Assembly (NCBI RefSeq): GCF_900095865.1 | Contig: NZ_FMIZ01000007.1 | Location: forward strand, 1,424,530-1,488,529 | Direction: 5' to 3' | DNA: 64,000 bases | Origin: Massilioclostridium coli | GTDB lineage: Bacteria > Bacillota > Clostridia > Oscillospirales > Ruminococcaceae | Shown: positions 55,060-63,572 of the stretch, one piece after another | How the letters are laid out: the number at the start of each line of letters is the position of its first letter | How positions within the stretch are numbered: position 1 is the stretch's first letter | Program-made: the position numbers and the translations under genes | The notes under the pieces: model-generated | Told to the model about the DNA's origin: nothing | Databases searched by the model: none | Seen by the model: the letters and a program-made list of their open reading frames with translations, nothing else

Positions 55060-55323
55060 CTAAGCGGACAGCCCCTCATTGTCGAAGGTGTCGCCCTCGG
55101 CAATCTTCTTCCGAATATCCTCGGAGATAATCGGGACAAACGCTTCTGTAACGGTCTGTGTGCCGACATATTCACGGCTGATTATCATCTGCACTGGTGC
55201 TTTTGGCACGATACGCTTTCTCTTTTTATCTGCTTTCTTATCCTCGCCCATACTTAAATCTTCCTTTCCAGACAGGGCAGGGAAGAGTTTGGAAATGTCC
55301 CCGCCCTGCCAATCAGATACCAT
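55060..55323 (-). CDS. Small basic accessory protein, conserved in such elements
   Basis: The 87-residue protein is lysine-rich in the middle (EDKKADKKRKRIVPKAPVQ), then reads MIISREYVGTQTVTEAFVPI and EDIRKKIAEGDTFDN. Its start overlaps the stop of the PC4-like gene by 1 bp. It commonly precedes recombinases in related elements, but no function is known. Internal ATGs (MGEDKKAD) are possible starts. Confidence 0.6.
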   Translation of the reverse strand: MVSDWQGGDISKLFPALSGKEDLSMGEDKKADKKRKRIVPKAPVQMIISREYVGTQTVTEAFVPIISEDIRKKIAEGDTFDNEGLSA

Positions 55324-55553
55324 TAATCCTCGCTGTTTAATTCTTTCTGTAATGCTTTAAGGAGTGCCGCCGCTTCATCAGCGTTCAGCGTGATTCCCTT
55401 GCCGCACTTTTCACGGTTCGGGGAAAAGCTGCGGATGTCATACTTCGGCTCTTTCCCATTCCATGAAATGAGATTGATTTCCTTTGTGTAGCCACTGTCG
55501 CCCGTAGACAATACTGCGATTTCCTTTACGATTTCATACTGGATTTCTCTCAT
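55323..55553 (-). CDS. YdbC/PC4-like single-strand nucleic-acid-binding protein
   Basis: The 76-residue protein reads IAVLSTGDSGYTKEINLISW and NGKEPKYDIRSFSPNREKCG, then KGITLNADEAAALLKAL, the pattern of YdbC/PC4-fold proteins that bind single-stranded DNA. It could protect or organise DNA during transfer. It lies downstream of parB on the same strand. Confidence 0.78.
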   Translation of the reverse strand: MREIQYEIVKEIAVLSTGDSGYTKEINLISWNGKEPKYDIRSFSPNREKCGKGITLNADEAAALLKALQKELNSED

Positions 55554-55598
55554 TCTCCATACCTCAACTCTCTGTATTTACTTCCCGAAAAAAGAAGA

Positions 55599-56453
55599 TT
55601 AGCGGCTGTCACGGTTGCGTTTCCTCTGCAACTCACGCTCCAAAAGTTTGATGATGGTTTCCTCCATCTGCTTCGGCGTTGTGTTCTTCGGAAAGTATTT
55701 TTTCAGCTTGCTTGTGTTGATTTTCAAGGTTTCTTTCTGGTTGCCCTTTTCCTCCGTCATAATCGCAAATATCGTATCCATGTCAAGCCGCCCGCTCTGG
55801 CTTAACTGTTTCATCCGCTGTGCCTGTGAGAGTGAGGGCGTTGCTTCTTCGCTCTCCATCGTGGCAAAGAGGTTTTCCTGCTCGTCTTTCTTCAAGAAGG
55901 ACAGTTCCACCGCAGGCGTGAGGGCGATTTTCCCCTCGTCCACCATCTGCAAAATCGGCGGTATCAGTTCCGTCAGGCGGATAAAACGCTGCACGGTCAT
56001 CCTGCCCACGCCGAAGCCCTGTGCCACCTTGTCGTCCGTCCGCAACTTCGTCACAACTTGTGACGAGGTTAAGTCTGTGCGGAAACCCTGCCGCTTCATG
56101 GCTTCGGATTTCATCTTGTAAGCAAACGCCCGCTCCGATGGCAGGATATTCTCACGCTGCAAATTGCTGTCTACAAGGGTGATGATGGCTCGGTCACGGT
56201 CTAAGGGCAGGACAAACGCAGGCACGGTATTTATCCCTGCAAGTTCAGAAGCACGGACACGCCGCTGTCCTGCAATCACTTCATAACCGTCCCCGTCCTC
56301 TTTCGGGCGTGTGATTATCGGCGTGACAATGCCAAATTCCTTGATGCTTTCCGCTAACTCTGACAGTGTTTCATCTTCTGCCACATGAAACGGATTGTCG
56401 GGGAACGGGTACAAGTCTTTGGTCTTTAACACCTTAAAATCCTGTTTCTTCAT
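55599..56453 (-). CDS. parB: ParB/Spo0J-like partition protein
   Basis: The 284-residue protein has the ParB N-terminal motifs DNPFHVAEDETLSELAESIK, TRPKEDGDGYEVIAGQRRVR and AGINTVPAFV, followed by a KorB/ParB helix-turn-helix (VAQGFGVGRMTVQRFIRLTEL). It would bind a parS-like site and aid maintenance or regulation. No ParA gene is seen. It is followed by the PC4-like gene and preceded 8 bp upstream by the MobV relaxase gene. Confidence 0.9.
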   Translation of the reverse strand: MKKQDFKVLKTKDLYPFPDNPFHVAEDETLSELAESIKEFGIVTPIITRPKEDGDGYEVIAGQRRVRASELAGINTVPAFVLPLDRDRAIITLVDSNLQRENILPSERAFAYKMKSEAMKRQGFRTDLTSSQVVTKLRTDDKVAQGFGVGRMTVQRFIRLTELIPPILQMVDEGKIALTPAVELSFLKKDEQENLFATMESEEATPSLSQAQRMKQLSQSGRLDMDTIFAIMTEEKGNQKETLKINTSKLKKYFPKNTTPKQMEETIIKLLERELQRKRNRDSR

Positions 56454-56461
56454 TCACATAT

Positions 56462-57427
56462 CTACCTTTCTTTCGCTCTGCTTCTATGATTTTTCTGCAA
56501 TTCTTCCAACACTTCGGGCGGTATTTTTGACAGCAGCCGCCCCATCTGCTCGTTGGTTCTCTGCAATTCAAATATCTTCTGATTCGCTTTCTGCACCTTT
56601 AGTTCCTGCTCGTACTTTTCATCACGCATACGCCCCGCATAGTCTGATTCCTGCCCAATTCTCTCTTTCAAACTGTCGATATACGCCTGCTGTTTCCCGA
56701 TTTCCTTAGAGAATTTCTCCACGTCTGGCAGCCATGCAGAGAGTAAATCTAACGCTTTATCCCTTTTCTTCCCTGCGTTAAAGGCGTTGATGTCGGATAG
56801 GGCAGACACGATTTCTTCATACTGTTTATCAAGCCTGCCGCCTAATTTATAGAGCCATGTGGGGACGTGTTTCCGCTTGGTTTCCATTGAGGACTGCCCC
56901 CGTTCAAGCTGATTCCACCGTGAGGACATCCGCTCATGGTAGGCGGTCTGCCACTCGGATAATGATTTCTGGTTGCCTAAGATAGCTTTCGCTGACAGCT
57001 TATTGTCTGGCGTAATCGGCACAAAGCAGAGGTGCATATGGGGCGTTCTCTCGTCCATATGGACGACAGCGGAGAGGATATTCTGCTTTCCAACACGCTC
57101 CGAAATGAAGTCAAGAGCCGTCTGGAAATACGCTTTTTGTTCTTCGGGCGGTAACTGGTTCATAAATTCTGGTGAAGCTGTGATGAGCGTTTCCACCATC
57201 ATCACGCTGTCTTTCCTTGTCCTGCACCCCGCTTCGGCTACCATGCGGTTAATCTCTTTCTTGTAGGTGTACTTTGGTGGTGCTATGAGATGGTAATTGT
57301 TTTTAGAGCGTTCCATATCTATATCTGGGTTGCTTTTGTAGGCTTCTTTCTTCCGCTCGTTGTGGCGTTCACAAGCCGCAACGCCGCCCGCTTTTCGTTT
57401 CTGGAAACGCAGGATTGCATAAGGCAT
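56462..57427 (-). CDS. mobV: MobV-family relaxase (Pre/Mob)
   Basis: ATG 57427 follows GGAGGAAT and gives 321 residues starting MPYAILRFQKRKAGG. Motifs are CERHNERKKEAYKSNPDID, NYHLIAP and the metal site VVHMDERTPHMHLCFVP (HxDExTPHxH), diagnostic of MobV relaxases such as pMV158 MobM. The C-terminal half is coiled coil. The longer frame to 57598 runs into repeat DNA and lacks a ribosome-binding site. It would nick the oriT found ~300 bp upstream. Confidence 0.9.
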   Translation of the reverse strand: MPYAILRFQKRKAGGVAACERHNERKKEAYKSNPDIDMERSKNNYHLIAPPKYTYKKEINRMVAEAGCRTRKDSVMMVETLITASPEFMNQLPPEEQKAYFQTALDFISERVGKQNILSAVVHMDERTPHMHLCFVPITPDNKLSAKAILGNQKSLSEWQTAYHERMSSRWNQLERGQSSMETKRKHVPTWLYKLGGRLDKQYEEIVSALSDINAFNAGKKRDKALDLLSAWLPDVEKFSKEIGKQQAYIDSLKERIGQESDYAGRMRDEKYEQELKVQKANQKIFELQRTNEQMGRLLSKIPPEVLEELQKNHRSRAKER

Positions 57428-57470
57428 AGGCGGATTCCTCCTTTCTTTCGGCGGGTGACCGTCCTTTGGG

Positions 57471-57513
57471 GTGACAGCGGTGACGGTGGTGACAGCAGTT
57501 TTGGGATACCCCC
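57471..57513 (+). repeat. Iteron-like repeat C
   Basis: GTGACAGCGGTGACGGTGGT, then GACAGCAGTTTTGGGATACC and CCC, form the first of four ~43-bp related units between mobV and repA. It runs in plus orientation. Confidence 0.7.
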
Positions 57514-57550
57514 TGCCGACTGCCGCAACTGTCACCCTCACCCCCTGCAT

Positions 57551-57592
57551 GACGGTCATGTCGATGATGACGGTGTTTTTGGGATACCCCCC
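57551..57592 (+). repeat. Iteron-like repeat D
   Basis: GACGGTCATGTCGATGATGA, then CGGTGTTTTTGGGATACCCC and CC, is a diverged plus-orientation copy of the repeat at 57471-57513. The TTTGGGATACCCC end is the best-conserved part. Confidence 0.6.
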
Positions 57593-57704
57593 TCGCAAGA
57601 GCCGTCACCGTCATGCCGCCATTCTTTTATCCGAAGCCGTAAGGCGTAGGATAGCAGGGCACAGCCCTGCCTTAAGGGAGTCCAGAGGGAACGTCTGGCA
57701 CACG

Positions 57705-57740
57705 ACTTTGCAGGGCAAAGTGTAGTGTGTTACACCCTGT
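57705..57740 (+). promoter_or_regulatory. Candidate MobV oriT resembling pMV158 oriT
   Basis: ACTTTGC at 57705-57711 and GCAAAGT at 57715-57721 form an inverted repeat, directly followed by GTAGTGTGTTACACC. In pMV158-family oriTs an ACTTTAT-type inverted repeat is followed by TAGTGTG/TTA, with nicking at the slash. By analogy the nick here would fall between 57729 and 57730. A GTCGGAAAAATC/GATTTTTCTGAC hairpin lies ~20 bp further right. Confidence 0.65.
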
Positions 57741-57871
57741 AAACGCAGTCGGAAAAATCGGAATGATTTTTCTGACCGCAGGGGTGGTTTTACACGACCG
57801 AAAAGGGCGAGTAAATCTCACGCCTGCATTTTGCGTTTACGGGGTGTTCTCCCGTAGGGATGACAGCGGCA

Positions 57872-57914
57872 GGGTATCCTAAAATCACTGTCACCACCGT
57901 CACTGCTGTCACCC
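57872..57914 (-). repeat. Iteron-like repeat B
   Basis: GGGTATCCTAAAATCACTGT, then CACCACCGTCACTGCTGTCA and CCC, is the same unit as at 57471-57513 but in minus orientation. Confidence 0.7.
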
Positions 57915-57951
57915 GCAGGGCAGAGCCGCCAGCTTTACATGGCTTTAAGCG

Positions 57952-58977
57952 TCAATGACAGTAACAGGGGGGTATCCTAATATCGCTGTCACCACCATCA
58001 CCGCTGTCACCCGCCCTCCTTGCAAGGGCAATCCGCCTGCCGTCTTTCCTGCGGCTGTACTGGTAGCAGATACGGTTCTCGCTTAAAAATGTGGTGCGGT
58101 ATTCATTCAGCCATTTCGTAATCACCGTGGGTATGGTTTCCGTTTCCCCCATAGCGGCTAACAGTTCCGTTGCCGTGCCTATCCATTCTTCCTTATCCCT
58201 CATAAAATCCACCAACCGAAAAAGGACATCTGGTATCGTTTCTTTCGCAAGCTGCTCCTGCGTTTTCCGCTCCACAAGCTCCCAACGGCAATCACGGAAA
58301 CGCAGCGTGTATTCCTGATAAGGCGTGTCCCTGCCCGTCACATACAGCTTGGCGGTGTCAGACGCACGTTTCTCCTTTTCCAGAACAAAGGTAGCGTCCG
58401 CACTCCCCGTTAATCCTGTCGTCCCAGACACCTTGTTGAACACGTCGCTGTCATTCTGCTTTCGGATGTGGTGTACGACAATGACCGCCAGAGAGTGCCT
58501 GTCGGCAAAGTCTTTGATGAGGGAGATGTCCCCATAGTCGCTTGCATAGGCATTGTCTTTTGAAGCTGTACGGACTTTCTGCAAGGTATCAATGACAATG
58601 AGCCTGCTGTCTGGGTAATCTTTCAGATAATCTTCAAGCTGCACGATAAGACCGTCTGACAGCTTGCAGCTTGCCACGGCAAAGTGGAGCCGCCCGCTTG
58701 CTTCGTCCGTCAAACGAAATAACCTGTCCTGTATGCGGCAGAACGTGTCCTCAAGGCAGAGGTAAAGCACATCGCCCTCCATTGTCGGCATATCCCATAA
58801 AGGGATTCCCTGCGACACGCATAAGCATAGCTTCAGCATGAGCCAGCTTTTGCCTATCTTCTGTGAGCCGCAGAACAGCGATAAGCCTGTCGGGATAAGG
58901 CTGTCCACCACAAAGGATGGTTTCTCAAGCGGTTCATAAAGGAGCGTTTCGGCGTTGACTGTCTGTAACTTCTGCAT
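57952..58977 (-). CDS. repA: RepA-like AAA ATPase (DnaB/RadA-type helicase)
   Basis: The 341-residue protein has Walker A GSQKIGKSWLML near residue 35 and Walker B RLIVIDTLQKV near 125, with ASDYGDISLIKDFADRHSLA and VVHHIRKQ, typical of AAA_25/RepA-like plasmid helicases. It may unwind DNA for replication of the excised circle. Its C-terminal codons run through iteron-like repeat A, giving GDSGDGGDSDIRIPP, so the repeat is partly coding. The start overlaps the sigma-like pseudogene region. Confidence 0.83.
   Translation of the reverse strand: MQKLQTVNAETLLYEPLEKPSFVVDSLIPTGLSLFCGSQKIGKSWLMLKLCLCVSQGIPLWDMPTMEGDVLYLCLEDTFCRIQDRLFRLTDEASGRLHFAVASCKLSDGLIVQLEDYLKDYPDSRLIVIDTLQKVRTASKDNAYASDYGDISLIKDFADRHSLAVIVVHHIRKQNDSDVFNKVSGTTGLTGSADATFVLEKEKRASDTAKLYVTGRDTPYQEYTLRFRDCRWELVERKTQEQLAKETIPDVLFRLVDFMRDKEEWIGTATELLAAMGETETIPTVITKWLNEYRTTFLSENRICYQYSRRKDGRRIALARRAGDSGDGGDSDIRIPPCYCH
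57966..58011 (-). repeat. Iteron-like repeat A (inside the repA 3' end)
   Basis: GGGGGGTATCCTAATATCGC, then TGTCACCACCATCACCGCTG and TCACCC, form a minus-orientation copy of the repeat unit, pointing toward copies C and D. It encodes the end of RepA. Confidence 0.7.
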
Positions 58978-59606
58978 GGCTTTCCTCCTTTCGGGCGGTG
59001 TCTTTGTTTTCGTTGCACATAGGCGTTGACCTCCTTAAAAATAGATTTACTCCCACGGAAAAAAGTGAGAGTATGTAATGCCGCCAATCCCACACAAATA
59101 AAAAACAGATTTCTTTTTCGGGCGGTGTCGGTCACGGTTGGAGATATTTCTTCAATTTCCGCCTTTACTTTCTCCTTTGCAATCGCAACAGATTTCTGTA
59201 TTGCCGAAGCGGTGCAATGCTCCATAGCGGCGATTTGGTAAAAATTGAACTCATACTCGTAGTAGAGCAGGAAACGCCGCCTTTGTATCTCTGGAAGGCT
59301 CCCAACCGCCTTATAGAGCGTTTCATTCCGTTCTTCCTCAACCATGCGTTCATCAAGGCTCTTAGGCACACGCAACGCCCGTCTGTAAAGGGTTTCGTCC
59401 CATACCTCGTTAAACTCCCTGTGCCGCTCGTCCCATTAGAAAAGATTCCTGTTCCTGCGCTCCATCTGCCGAAACTCCATAAAGAACTGTTCCGACACTT
59501 CCAACTCGTGGGATTTGCCCTGCCCGTCCTTAAAGCTGATAAAATACCTTGTGCCGCTTTCCGTGGATTCCTCCCGAAGCGTGTATGCCTTAACCCTGTA
59601 TGCCAT
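58854..59606 (-). pseudogene. Sigma-like factor gene split by an in-frame TAA
   Basis: From ATG 59606 the frame reads MAYRVKAYTLREESTESG and ELEVSEQFFMEFRQMERRNR, then NLF and TAA at 59436. The same frame resumes at once with WDERHREFNEVWDETLYRRA and a region-4-like PEIQRRRFLLYYEYEFNFY...AMEHCTASAIQKSVA. Intact relatives read straight through this point. The tail, instead of ending after KVKAE, runs on through LFFICVGLAALHTLTFF and overlaps repA by 124 bp, which suggests a second lesion (frameshift). Resumed translation from an internal start cannot be excluded. Confidence 0.75.
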
Positions 59607-59689
59607 CCTGTTGTCCTCCTGCAAAAAATGAGTGAGGGGATTTCCATCCCTCACCCAGTAGCCCGCAGGATGGCAGGCTGTTTTAGAAG

Positions 59690-60115
59690 CTATAAAATTT
59701 TCCGCAGCTTCTTCCGCAGATGGTCTAACCTCGCATAGATGGCACCAGTCGTCAAATGCACAAGCGGGGCAATCTCCTTTGTGGAATACCCCTGCATTTT
59801 CAGCAGGACGATTTTCAAGGTACGCCCGTCCACCGTGACTAATACTTGATAGAGATTTTCGCTCTCAATCTCTTCCAGTAACTCCGCAACCGTACCCACT
59901 TCCGCCTGCCGCTCCCTGCCTGCCATGTCCTCAAGATATTCCGCAACGTCATTCGTCCATCGGTAAAACCGCCTGTTGGAATTGAAGTCTGCCCTGTCCG
60001 CCATGCGTATCTGCTCAATGGTCGCTTCATCAACGCCGCACTCACGCAGCAGCTTTTCCTCCGCTTCTTTCCAGATACGCCATTTCCTGTCCTCCCGTCC
60101 GTGGTTGTATGCCAT
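59690..60115 (-). CDS. Sigma region-4-like regulator
   Basis: ATG 60115 follows GGAGGAAGTAAGA; the 141-residue product starts MAYNHGREDRKWRIWKEAEE. The C-terminus is a sigma-like helix-turn-helix: VLLKMQGYSTKEIAPLVHLT, then TGAIYARLDHLRKKLRKIL. It is one of three such genes in element 3 and is probably a regulator of excision or transfer. Target promoters are unknown. Confidence 0.78.
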   Translation of the reverse strand: MAYNHGREDRKWRIWKEAEEKLLRECGVDEATIEQIRMADRADFNSNRRFYRWTNDVAEYLEDMAGRERQAEVGTVAELLEEIESENLYQVLVTVDGRTLKIVLLKMQGYSTKEIAPLVHLTTGAIYARLDHLRKKLRKIL

Positions 60116-60209
60116 TCTTACTTCCTCCAATCAGAATTGATTGAGAGGGCAGAGAAAAGCCCCCTCATCTTCCCAAAGGAAAAAACAAGGGGGCTGAACG
60201 CCTTAAATT

Positions 60210-60716
60210 TTAATTTTCTATTATCTTTCTTAGTTTTATTAGGATTCTGGCTTTGCGTTTGTTTACAACGCTCTGGGTTATGCCCAACCTCGCCCCGACT
60301 TCACGCTCGGAAAGTCCGTCAAAAAAGATTGCCTGTATCAGCTCCTGTTCACTATCCGACAGCAAAGGCAGGGCGGCTTTCAGCCTGTCCACCATGACCG
60401 CATTGACAACGGTTTCTGCAATGTCCACCGCTTCATCAGTGATAAAGTCCAGAGGATTCCCCTCGCTGTCCGTAAATCCGTCGAGAGATAGCAGTCTATT
60501 CTTTGTATCTAATTTTTGCAGATAACGCCACCGTTCCTTGTCACGGTAGAAGTCTGTGTATTGCTCCCTCACGACTTCAAGCAGACAGATGGGGATAAAC
60601 AGCTTGTCCATATAGGTCTGGTCGGATTCCCTGCAACGGCAGAACTCCGTGTAGGATAATTCCACATAGCCGCCACTTTCTCTGATATATACCTTTCTTG
60701 GTGCATATTTCACCAT
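60210..60716 (-). CDS. Sigma-70-family-like factor
   Basis: The 168-residue protein starts MVKYAPRKVYIRESGGYVEL (ATG 60716 behind GGGAGG). It has a region-2-like central part and a region-4 helix-turn-helix, ALPLLSDSEQELIQAIFFDG and LSEREVGARLGITQSVVNKR. It is related to sigma factors of Tn1549/Tn4451-like elements. It reads leftward toward the other regulators. Confidence 0.82.
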   Translation of the reverse strand: MVKYAPRKVYIRESGGYVELSYTEFCRCRESDQTYMDKLFIPICLLEVVREQYTDFYRDKERWRYLQKLDTKNRLLSLDGFTDSEGNPLDFITDEAVDIAETVVNAVMVDRLKAALPLLSDSEQELIQAIFFDGLSEREVGARLGITQSVVNKRKARILIKLRKIIEN

Positions 60717-60821
60717 AAATACCTCCCATCTGAATTTTTGAAATGTAAAAAATCCAGATGGAGAGGCGGAGAACGACACCGCATATCAGAAACAGCCCTA
60801 CGGCACTTTCCAACAAAAATC

Positions 60822-60862
60822 GACAAAAGAAAAACCGCAAAGGCTCTGTGACCTTTACGGTT
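60822..60862 (-). terminator. Hairpin terminator upstream of the sigma-like genes
   Basis: On the minus strand AACCGTAAAGG pairs with CCTTTGCGGTT (one G-U) and is followed by TTTTTCTTTTG. It would block read-through from the tet module. The rest of 60717-61149 shows no gene. Confidence 0.65.
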
Positions 60863-61149
60863 ATAGGAAATAGTAATTCTATTGTATGGAGATTGTACTT
60901 CTACTTTCAAGGTGAGAAGTACCGTTGCACTGGCAGAAATTTTTTTAACTGGTTTCCTGCCGTTCTCTGATATGCTATGTATTGATAAATTTTGCTTCGT
61001 ATGAGCAGATAGATAACTGCCCGAAAAAAGGACATAAAAAAATCCCTCCAAATTTAAAAACAAATTCAGAGGGTAATTTAGGGTATAACAAAATAACCCA
61101 CCCGAATATCGTTTTTTTTATTTGGTGAGTTTGTTCTTTCAAATACGAA

Positions 61150-61198
61150 ACAAAAAGAGCCGATGATTCGTGAATTGTTCCACAATTTCATCGGCTCT
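61150..61198 (-). terminator. Terminator of the tet-KTR module
   Basis: On the minus strand AGAGCCGATGA pairs with TCATCGGCTCT and is followed by TTTTTGTTT. The stem is reached directly after GCCAGACGC-n4-GACGCAGAGCCGAT, the same tail found after the Cfr-like gene at 35.5 kb. Confidence 0.87.
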
Positions 61199-61203
61199 GC
61201 GTC

Positions 61204-61377
61204 TTAAGCGTCTGGCTCTTTGATGACAGTTATCTTCAAGTTGTCAACTTTAATCAATCTTTCTTGTCTGCATTTTGGACAATAAAGGGGATAATTCTCC
61301 AAAACAGTGTCCTTCCTAATTTTATTACGGGTTTTGCTCCCACAAACAGGACACAATATCCATTCGCATTTCATCAT
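61204..61377 (-). CDS. Cysteine-rich KTR-domain small protein downstream of tet
   Basis: ATG 61377 (or 61374) opens a 57-residue frame: MMKCEWILCPVCGSKTRNKI, LENYPLYCPKCRQERL and VDNLKITVIKEPDA. Two CxxC pairs and the KTR tripeptide match the protein at 34332-34517. It lies 51 bp after the tet stop on the same strand and is likely co-transcribed. Its function is unknown. Its last codons form part of the tail sequence shared with the Cfr-like module. Confidence 0.8.
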   Translation of the reverse strand: MMKCEWILCPVCGSKTRNKIRKDTVLENYPLYCPKCRQERLIKVDNLKITVIKEPDA

Positions 61378-61428
61378 AATTAGTCTCTAATCCTTTCAAA
61401 TCTCATTTTATATGACTTTTGCAAGCTG

Positions 61429-63348
61429 TTAAGCTAACTTGTGGAACATATGCCGAACCTTATCTATACGGCTATTCGGGCGGCGGGGTTGGCAAATAAA
61501 TTTACCAATAGCTGGCTGGTATCCTTTTAACTCTGTCAAGCAGACTCCCTGCCCATTTGTGAAATAAGTTAAATCGTTCCTGTATTCTTGAATACATCTA
61601 GCAGGGATTTCTCCTTTCAGAATGACCTCGTCATTCTTTATCTGAGTACTTACAATATCTGCACAATACCTTGGAGCATCATGATACGCCCGTGAGAGAT
61701 ATTCCTGCGGTGCATAAATTTCAAAGTGGAGATATGGCTCTAATAGTTCTGTCCCTGCTTTTTTTAAAGCCTGCTCCAATACGATAGGGGAAAGCAGCCG
61801 AAAGTCTGCGGGGGTACTTACAGGACTATAATACAATCCATATTCAAAACAGATTTTACAGTCTGTCACTTTCCATCCATACAGCCCCTGCTCGCAGCCA
61901 TAAAGAACCCCCTCCATAACCGCATTTTGGAACGATTGATTTAAATATCCAAGTGAAACTCTGCTTTCATACTGCACTCCGCTTCCAATAGGGAGCGGCT
62001 CTATGGACAACCCGACAGAAGCCCAGAAAGGATTTGGCGGGACTTCTATGTGGATGGTATATTCTGCTTTTCTAAGCGGTCTTTCCATATATATAACAGT
62101 AGGCTCTTTTATTTCTGCCTCCACATGATATTTTTCCTCAAGGATGGCACAAATGACTTCCATCTGCACATTCCCCAAAAAAGAAAGTATAATCTCATGT
62201 GTAACAGTATCAATGTCAAAATGCAAAAGAGGGTCTGTATCAGCAATCTCTGCGAGGGCATTTAACAGGGCTTCCCTTTGCTCCGGCTTTTGCGGCTCTA
62301 CCGTTGTCCGAAGTAATGGCATGGGATTATCAATCCATGTTTTGTGAGGCAGGAGTTTTTCATTTCCCAGAATGTCGTTCAGTTTCAAAGTATCATCAGC
62401 TAAAATAACAATTTCTCCCGGACAGGCATGGTCAGCCGGGACGATTTCACCATTTGACGGAACACACATCTCTGTGATTTTTATTTTCTCTTTTTCAGAT
62501 ATTCTAATAACATCCCTCAAATGCAATGTTCCGCTATATATACGCACATAAACAAAACGCCGCCTTTTCTCTGAATATTCAATCTTAAAAACCTGCCCGC
62601 ATAGTTCAGATTGACCTTCAGGCGTTGATGAATAAAATTTACTGGCAATTACTTCTATAAGCTGCCGAATCCCCAGATTGTTTTTAGCGCTTCCGTGATA
62701 AACGGGAAATAACGTTCCGTTTTGGAATCTCCTGTTTTCTTCCTGTTCCAGTTCTGACATTTTAAACGGTTTCCCTGACATATATTTCTCTAATAGTTCA
62801 TCGTTTCCCATAATTACCGCATCCCACTGTTCCATATCGTCATTGTCCGTTACATTTATATGGGGATGCTGCCCAACCTTTTGCTTCACTATAATTTCCG
62901 AAGAAAGCTTTGCTTTCATTTCCCGATATACCATTGGCAAATCAATCCCCTCTTGGTCAATTTTATTGATGAAAAAAATTGTCGGAATCTTCATTATCTG
63001 TAGTGCATGAAACAGTATACGGGTCTGTGCCTGTATGCCATCCTTTGCAGAAACTAATAATACTGCTCCGTCTAATACGGATAAAGAACGGTATACTTCC
63101 GCCAAAAAATCCATATGGCCTGGCGTATCTATAATGTTGACTTTTACATCCTCCCACTGAAAAGATGTCACTGCTGTCTGGATAGTGATTCCCCTTTGAC
63201 GCTCCAAATTCATTGTATCTGTCCTTGTTGTGCCTTCATCTACGCTCCCTAGTTCTGCAATTGCACCACTGGTATACAATAAACTTTCCGTTAATGTTGT
63301 CTTTCCTGCGTCAACGTGAGCCAGAATGCCTAAGTTAATTATTTTCAT
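61429..63348 (-). CDS. tet(O/32/O): Mosaic Tet(O/32/O)-type ribosomal protection protein
   Basis: This 639-residue EF-G-like GTPase removes tetracycline from the ribosome. GTP motifs are [16 protein letters not shown] and NKID. Residues ~1-296 and ~393-639 read as Tet(O) as I recall it. The block at ~297-392 ([51 protein letters not shown]) departs from Tet(O) and resembles Tet(32). GGAGG precedes ATG 63348. A promoter, leader peptide and attenuator lie upstream. The exact mosaic name needs an alignment; membership of the ribosomal protection family is certain. Confidence 0.87.
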   Translation of the reverse strand: MKIINLGILAHVDAGKTTLTESLLYTSGAIAELGSVDEGTTRTDTMNLERQRGITIQTAVTSFQWEDVKVNIIDTPGHMDFLAEVYRSLSVLDGAVLLVSAKDGIQAQTRILFHALQIMKIPTIFFINKIDQEGIDLPMVYREMKAKLSSEIIVKQKVGQHPHINVTDNDDMEQWDAVIMGNDELLEKYMSGKPFKMSELEQEENRRFQNGTLFPVYHGSAKNNLGIRQLIEVIASKFYSSTPEGQSELCGQVFKIEYSEKRRRFVYVRIYSGTLHLRDVIRISEKEKIKITEMCVPSNGEIVPADHACPGEIVILADDTLKLNDILGNEKLLPHKTWIDNPMPLLRTTVEPQKPEQREALLNALAEIADTDPLLHFDIDTVTHEIILSFLGNVQMEVICAILEEKYHVEAEIKEPTVIYMERPLRKAEYTIHIEVPPNPFWASVGLSIEPLPIGSGVQYESRVSLGYLNQSFQNAVMEGVLYGCEQGLYGWKVTDCKICFEYGLYYSPVSTPADFRLLSPIVLEQALKKAGTELLEPYLHFEIYAPQEYLSRAYHDAPRYCADIVSTQIKNDEVILKGEIPARCIQEYRNDLTYFTNGQGVCLTELKGYQPAIGKFICQPRRPNSRIDKVRHMFHKLA

Positions 63349-63383
63349 GTGATTTTCCTCCTATCAACACCCAAAAAAGGGCA

Positions 63384-63420
63384 TAAAAATACCCAGTGAT
63401 AAATACTCCTATCACTGGGT
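63384..63420 (-). terminator. Attenuator hairpin in the tet leader
   Basis: On the minus strand ACCCAGTGAT pairs with ATCACTGGGT over a GGAGTATTT-type loop and is followed by ATTTTT. It lies between the leader peptide and the tet start, 36 bp before ATG 63348. Confidence 0.85.
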
Positions 63421-63572
63421 AAATAACTCCAATAGCCCCAAAACACTTATATGTTTTCGGGCATATAAAATTACATGATAAAAGTATTCTTAAACTGGGT
63501 ACAAAAAACTAAGCCCCATATTAAAAGTGAAACGGGACTGCTACTTTTTGTTCCCACTATCAAATTGACAGT

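Noticed and set aside
57319..57725. Frames in the iteron/oriT region, including extension of mobV upstream to 57598
   Set aside because: They translate repeat DNA (GDSGDGGDS-like) and lack ribosome-binding sites; ATG 57427 with GGAGG is the better mobV start.
57463..58011. CRISPR array reading of the ~43-bp repeats
   Set aside because: Only four diverged copies in two orientations, uneven spacing, no uniform spacers and no cas genes.
60710..61063. Minus-strand frame of ~117 residues between the sigma-like genes and the tet module
   Set aside because: It runs through a clear terminator hairpin and has low-complexity, non-family content with no ribosome-binding site.
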